The notes beneath the pieces were generated by a model that had not been told where the DNA came from, did not search any database, and saw only the letters and a list, made by a program, of their open reading frames with translations. Below, in pieces: positions 12,896 to 64,000 of a stretch of DNA of 64,000 bases. Source of the DNA: Aplectana chamaeleonis. Its lineage: Eukaryota > Nematoda > Chromadorea > Rhabditida > Cosmocercidae. The position numbers were made by a program, and so were the translations under genes. Position 1 is the stretch's first letter. The number at the start of each line of letters is the position of its first letter. The stretch covers positions 62,001 through 126,000 of the forward strand of contig JAPDOI010001449.1 of assembly GCA_029168955.1 (NCBI GenBank), in the 5' to 3' direction.

Positions 12896-12990
12896 GTCCC
12901 AAAAGTGCTTCGGGCTTCTGATGACGTCATCGGGACGTCGTGAAAAGTGCTTCGAGCTTCTGATGAAGTCATCGGGACGTCGTGGAAACC
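12896..12990. repeat. Array edge: two 42-bp satellite units
   Basis: After the last composite unit, two plain units of the 40-42-bp satellite return, the second with GAAGTCATC instead of the palindrome. The composite array is therefore bracketed by the simple satellite on both sides. Confidence 0.8.
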
Positions 12991-13140
12991 CGGATAGTGG
13001 GCAGGTGTTCGGGACCCGTTGCTGCTCATCCGAAAAGTTGTGAAGACCACCCCGTAGAGTGAGCAGGAGCCCAGACTCGATGCTAGCCATCCGAGAAATT
13101 ATGCCCCGTAATTTGCGCAGGAGAGAACACCTTGCCAAAC
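12985..13140. repeat. Degenerate ~66-bp repeats
   Basis: Three diverged segments recur at about 66-bp spacing. Each has a GTGNGCAGG-like opening followed by GCTNNNCATCCGARAA. The GCAGG core recalls the 42-bp satellites. It is likely decayed satellite edge. Confidence 0.4.
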
Positions 13141-13590
13141 TTTTGTAAAAGTGTAAGGATGACAAGCATAGCAAGCAGAATGTTTGAGATGTTATGTGAG
13201 TCATGTCAGGTCATGTTGCCAGGCTGCTTTTCAGTTTCGTAAGGTCATTCACACAACCCCATTTTGAGTGCTCGCTCTTCCTTCTTCACCAGCCTACTGA
13301 TTTTTTCTGCAATAAATGGTACTTGCTCATTAGCATCCAAATTCAAAAACAAATTGTTAGAACTATCTCCATTCGCAGCTCAGCAGAGCTTTTTCATCAG
13401 ATTCATGGAATCGAAGCGGCTGTTCTGCGAAGGAATGGGGCAACGGAAACGAAATAATGAGTATGTAAAACTGCTTTGTTCCACTGATGTGAAAGTGTCC
13501 AGATGGAATGGAAGGTAGTTTCTGACTGTACCGATTTTAAGTTAGTTTCATTTGAAAGCGAAGAACTGCAGGCAGATTCTGCATCCGGCT
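13141..13590. other. No gene supported
   Basis: Overlapping short + strand frames (13203-13457 and 13264-13518, 84 codons each) have no recognisable domain and no clear splice context. I see no repeats shared with the rest of the window. Confidence 0.35.
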
Positions 13591-13870
13591 GTAGGCCAGC
13601 AGGCTTTCATGATTATCGACCGGGCTGGCTACGTCTGGGCGACCAACTATAACCGGGGCCTAAGGTCCCTGTCAGGGTTGGTTGAGAAAATCACCGTGGC
13701 CGACCCGTTCGATACGTATGAAAAACATGGAAGGTGCAAGTAACACCCGGTGTAGCCAGATGTGGCTGACGCGATCAATATGAATGAATTATGTGGAACG
13801 ATATCATGGATATCATTCATTTCTTAGCTAATATCATGTGAACATCGGTCTTGTCAGCCACATCGAGTGA
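13590..13870 (+). repeat. Dispersed repeat, copy 1
   Basis: It contains ATCGACCGGGCTGG, GGTTGAGAAAATCACCGTGG, a run of ATATCATGGATATCAT and AGATGTGGCTGA. All recur in opposite orientation and diverged form at about 49555-49865. An internal ATGATATCCATGATATCAT-like palindrome is present in both. It is non-coding and the family is unknown. Confidence 0.65.
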
Positions 13871-13991
13871 TTTTTCTGAGATAGTTTTACAACAGTTTGG
13901 GTCATTGATTCTTGCGACCACAGAAAGAGGACTGATCTAGTGGGAGATGAAGAGGTCTTTGTTCGAAATTCTTGCATGGGATATTACAGCG

Positions 13992-14546
13992 TAATATCAA
14001 GAAAAAGTGAACAATTCTGTAAAGGGGTCTCCCAAGCAGAAGTGGTTTGGTTAGCGTTACAAATGCTTCAACAAAAAGGGAACAATAGGAAAGCGGAATG
14101 AGGAGAGTCTACAAAAATGAACAATATCCCCAAGAACTCTTTTCTTTTTCGAAGCTTCCAAACAGCGGAAACAAACCGTTGTGGTATTTTACGAGGAAGA
14201 ATTGACTGGTTCCCTAAAACAATATAACATCATCTCCCCTTTTAATGATAGCTATTAGGTTCACATGCATATATACATATTTTATCGGCACTCACATAAT
14301 CAAAGTCCTTTATGGAGCCAAAAGCGCTTCCTCATAGAGAACCACAACGGTTTGTTTCCGCTGTTTGAAAGCTTCGAAAAAGAAAAGAGTTCTTGGGGGA
14401 TATTGTTCATTTTTTGTAGACTCTCCTCATTCCGCTTTCCTATTGTTCCCTTTTTGTTGAAGCATTTGTAACGCTAACCAAACCACTTCTGCTTGGGAGA
14501 CCCCTTTTTTACAGAATCATTATTTGTTTTCTCAAGAAGATATTCC
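13992..14546. mobile_element. Foldback element, 0.55 kb
   Basis: The arms 13992-14185 and 14341-14546 are near-perfect reverse complements for about 190 bp. Shared stretches include GTTTGGTTAGCGTTACAAAT and CGGAATGAGGAGAGTCTAC. The 155-bp loop has no coding content. High arm identity suggests a young insertion or ongoing arm homogenisation. Confidence 0.85.
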
Positions 14547-14748
14547 GGGAATGGATCCTCCTTGAGAATTCACACTGGCTGGAAGTCGCATTTCGCTTGA
14601 AGGCTCTGAAGAAAGCAAGTAGTCAGCGTCAGCTTCAATTTATTGATCTGTATTATGTACGCTTCCTTTGTATATGGTTGCTGGGTATTTGATGCACTTC
14701 TTACAGTTTTAGGGCGACCGCTGCAGACAAGCGTGACAGAGCGGTCGC

Positions 14749-15233
14749 TTTAAAGGCACAGTCCAAGCTCAGGGGCGAAATCCGAGAAAACCACATAATT
14801 GTGAAGTAGACCCACCCCTTATAACACCTGCCAAGTGCGAGCTCTCCAATCCCCCGAATAAGCGAGCTATAGGGGGAAGCCACCCTGGGGCGCCCACACA
14901 CGGAAGCCACTGTGGCACGCCCCTTTTACCATGTTTCGAGCTCAGCAGTGGCGGAATGAGCTATAGTTTTTGATCAATACCCCGTTCTTCCCTTCATTCT
15001 CAGTCTCTCTCTTTATTCAGGTCCGCTCGCATACATCGGTTGCAAATGACGGATGTTATAAGCCTCGGACAACTCGTCCACCATGCTTCCGCAGCTCAAA
15101 TTTTGAGGGATCATAACTCCGTTCCTAGAAGGTCTTGTGCGATTCCAAAACCATCATTGGAAACAGAATGGGACCGGTTTCAAGATAGGCAAAAAAAAAG
15201 AAAAGCGATTTTAATCGCGAACAGTGCCTTTAA
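14749..15233. mobile_element. TTAA-flanked element, type C
   Basis: It starts TTAA-AGGCACAGTCCAAG and ends CGAACAGTGCCT-TTAA, so a TTAA sits at each outer edge. The right half carries the block AAGCCTCGGACAACTCGTCC, shared with elements at 32057, 34204, 61935 and 63419. The left half matches 38628-39072. No transposase is present. The TTAA borders suggest a piggyBac-like insertion mechanism, which is an inference. Confidence 0.75.
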
Positions 15234-15498
15234 TAGCCATAATCGTTGCCGCGTCTCGGATTTTCAAGAAACATTAAACAAACTGACGTTCACTCGTGTA
15301 CAGTTGGACTGAGCACATTGAGCACTGTTAGGGTAATTAAAGAGCGGGAGCCAAACCCAATGGTTCTTCCGAAGTCAGGGTTCGATAATGGGCTACTATG
15401 GAGTTGAAGTCAAATTTATGTGCTTTGAGTAAGAGGATGCAACGAATCTTCCAACATTGGGGGCTGCGGCTTCTCTTCTTTCACTTGACAAGTTTCAG

Positions 15499-62635
<47,137 letters not shown>

Positions 62636-63418
62636 GTGAGTGAGTGCCTGTTGATTAAAGCACGTGGGTGGATGCTCTAGGTGAGATGTGAAAACAAGCG
62701 CAGTTGTGAATGGCTTCCCTCCGACGACGCTTTAGATGAGCGAGAACGTCGCAAAAAGCCGTTTTATCAAGATAATCAGATCGGTACTGTTCTTAGCCAC
62801 AAAACTGAGCGCTCTAAAGCCTTTGATTTTTAAAGAAGAACTTGCGGAGAGTTTCCGGGAAAATGCCATTTCACTTCATCAAAAATTTTAAGCTATCATG
62901 TAGAGTTGGCACGAATCGCTCTGATGCTTTTAGTAGCATGTTAACAGTTTTCACATAGCGCATTTGTCATCACATGCGTACACCGAATTTGCGACAACCG
63001 CCGATAGGGGATCGAAAGTGTCAGTGCGATCTGCACCGAAGTAGCATTAGAGTAAGCACCAGAGGCCAGAGCGAGGGTAAGGAATGCGTGTCGAATGCTA
63101 CTTTAAACTTCGTCAAATAATACACAAAATATCGCGAAGGAATGAAAAAAAACGCAAGAATCACGAACAACCTGATAGAGCCAATTTGTTGAAAAATTGA
63201 GGTTCAGAGTCCTCGCATTCAATTTAATCTAACTCATGGACCGAGCTGCGACGGTGGGTCGCCGCGCGCGATCGATACCCCGTTGGCCAGTGATGCCGCC
63301 AACACCGCACGATTAGCTGCAATCTACGCGCCTAGTCCATTCCCCAGATGAAATTTGATACATACCTCTGCGAAAGTAAGAAAATAGTTTTGGTGGATTC
63401 CTTTTATTTGCCCAACGT
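62636..63418. other. Intron sequence with a palindrome-family relic
   Basis: About 62945-63030 resembles the 25342-25491 family (TTGCGACAACCGCCGATAGG, CATAGCGCATTTG). No coding signal. A GC-rich GGTCGCCGCGCGCGATCGAT lies at about 63256-63275. Confidence 0.45.
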
Positions 63419-63897
63419 TTAAAGGCAGTGTCCACGATAAAAACCATGTCTAATTTTTTGGTGCAGATCGGCAGCTGCGGGGACTAGCGCAACCCTAACG
63501 TTGAGAAAACTAAGAAAAATGAGCTCAGAACGGTCCCATACGGCCCCAAAGTTGGATGCCCGTCAGCTCGTCACACCCAGATGCACTATCCACGCCCACC
63601 GACGTGAACAAATGAATGCTCGAGAATGTGAGATGAGCGATCGTTTCCGAATTCCCTTCGTTCTCAACTTCTCTCTTTACTCAGGTCAGCTCGCATACAT
63701 CGGCTGCAAAAGATGGAAGTTACAAGCCTCGGACAACTCGTCCTCCATGCTTCCTTAGCCCATTTTTTGAGGGACCATAACTCCGTTCCTAGAAGGTCTT
63801 ATGCGATTTCAAAAACATCATTGGAATCAGCATGGGACCGTCTTCAAGATAGGCTAAAAAGCAGACATACGATTCTTATCGTGAACACTGCCTTTAA
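63419..63897 (+). mobile_element. TTAA-type element A2, complete
   Basis: TTAA-AGGCAGTGTCCACGAT to ATCGTGAACACTGCCT-TTAA, 479 bp, close relative of 61935-62426. Confidence 0.85.
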
Positions 63898-63899
63898 GC

Positions 63900-64000
63900 A
63901 TACACCATCGGCATGGGTACTAATGAGACTTTGCGTTCCCCATTGGAGGTTGGCCCAAACTCAGTGCACCTACATATGATATAGCATATGTCACGGAGCT
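63900..64000 (+). mobile_element. Half of the 25342-type palindromic element
   Basis: CATCGGCATGGGTACTAATG, TTGCGTTCCCCATTGGAGG and GGTTGGCCCAAACTCAGTGC follow one arm of 25342-25491. It is cut by the window end, so a second arm may lie beyond. Confidence 0.6.

Noticed and set aside
13203..13518. Two overlapping 84-codon + strand frames
   Set aside because: No domain, no signal of splicing, no homologous copy; kept only as unsupported sequence.

Overview
This is eukaryotic DNA, most likely from a strongylid, hookworm-like nematode. The signs are short introns of about 50-70 bp with TTTCAG/TTGCAG-type acceptors, a White-family ABCG gene with such introns, an RTE-like non-LTR retrotransposon, a mariner with 25-bp inverted ends, an LTR element, and very many small palindromic or TTAA-flanked elements. 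I see no bacterial operon, no rRNA and no convincing tRNA. The species is inferred, not shown.

One host gene can be supported. It is the middle and C-terminal part of a White/ABCG half-transporter on the + strand, in ten exons from 15499 to 62635 (15499-15574, 15636-15745, 26132-26221, 26272-26394, 26460-26525, 26587-26703, 39802-39903, 39964-40125, 40222-40386, 62505-62635). The exons join in one open frame of about 380 codons. They carry the ABC signature, Walker B, D-loop and H-loop region, then the membrane domain. Three introns are very large (about 10.4, 13.1 and 22.1 kb) and hold nearly everything else in the window. The Walker A exons should lie left of the window and the last exon(s) to the right.

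Layout. 1-2.8 kb: small repeats and a 0.65-kb foldback. 2.8-5.2 kb: a 40-42-bp satellite, about 57 copies, most with a perfect TGACGTCA palindrome. 5.2-12.9 kb: about 31 copies of a ~250-bp composite, in which a ~185-bp inverted-repeat cassette is set inside one 42-mer unit. 13-15.5 kb: foldbacks and a TTAA-type element. 15.5-26 kb: two exons, then foldbacks, a dead mariner (19982-21271) and a frameshifted RTE-like element (about 21541-24815) between (TTA)n tracts. 26.1-26.7 kb: four exons. 26.8-39.7 kb: a dense field of TTAA-flanked elements, several sharing ends or nested. 39.8-40.4 kb: three exons. 41.5-45.2 kb: a large inverted-repeat element with no recognised gene. 46.8-48.8 kb: a second 42-bp satellite with a diverged copy of the same cassette. 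51.2-56.8 kb: an LTR retrotransposon with gag, a second ORF of unknown function and no pol. 57-62.5 kb: foldbacks, TTAA elements and short-unit arrays with a shared edge. 62.5 kb: one exon; then two more repeats.

The candidates for something new are the satellite-borne hairpin cassette, found in two 42-bp satellite families; the group of short-unit arrays that share a CACAnCCCTG-like edge but have different inner repeats; and the pol-less LTR element with an unrecognised second ORF. All positions come from reading the sequence by eye. No alignments, folding or database searches were run.
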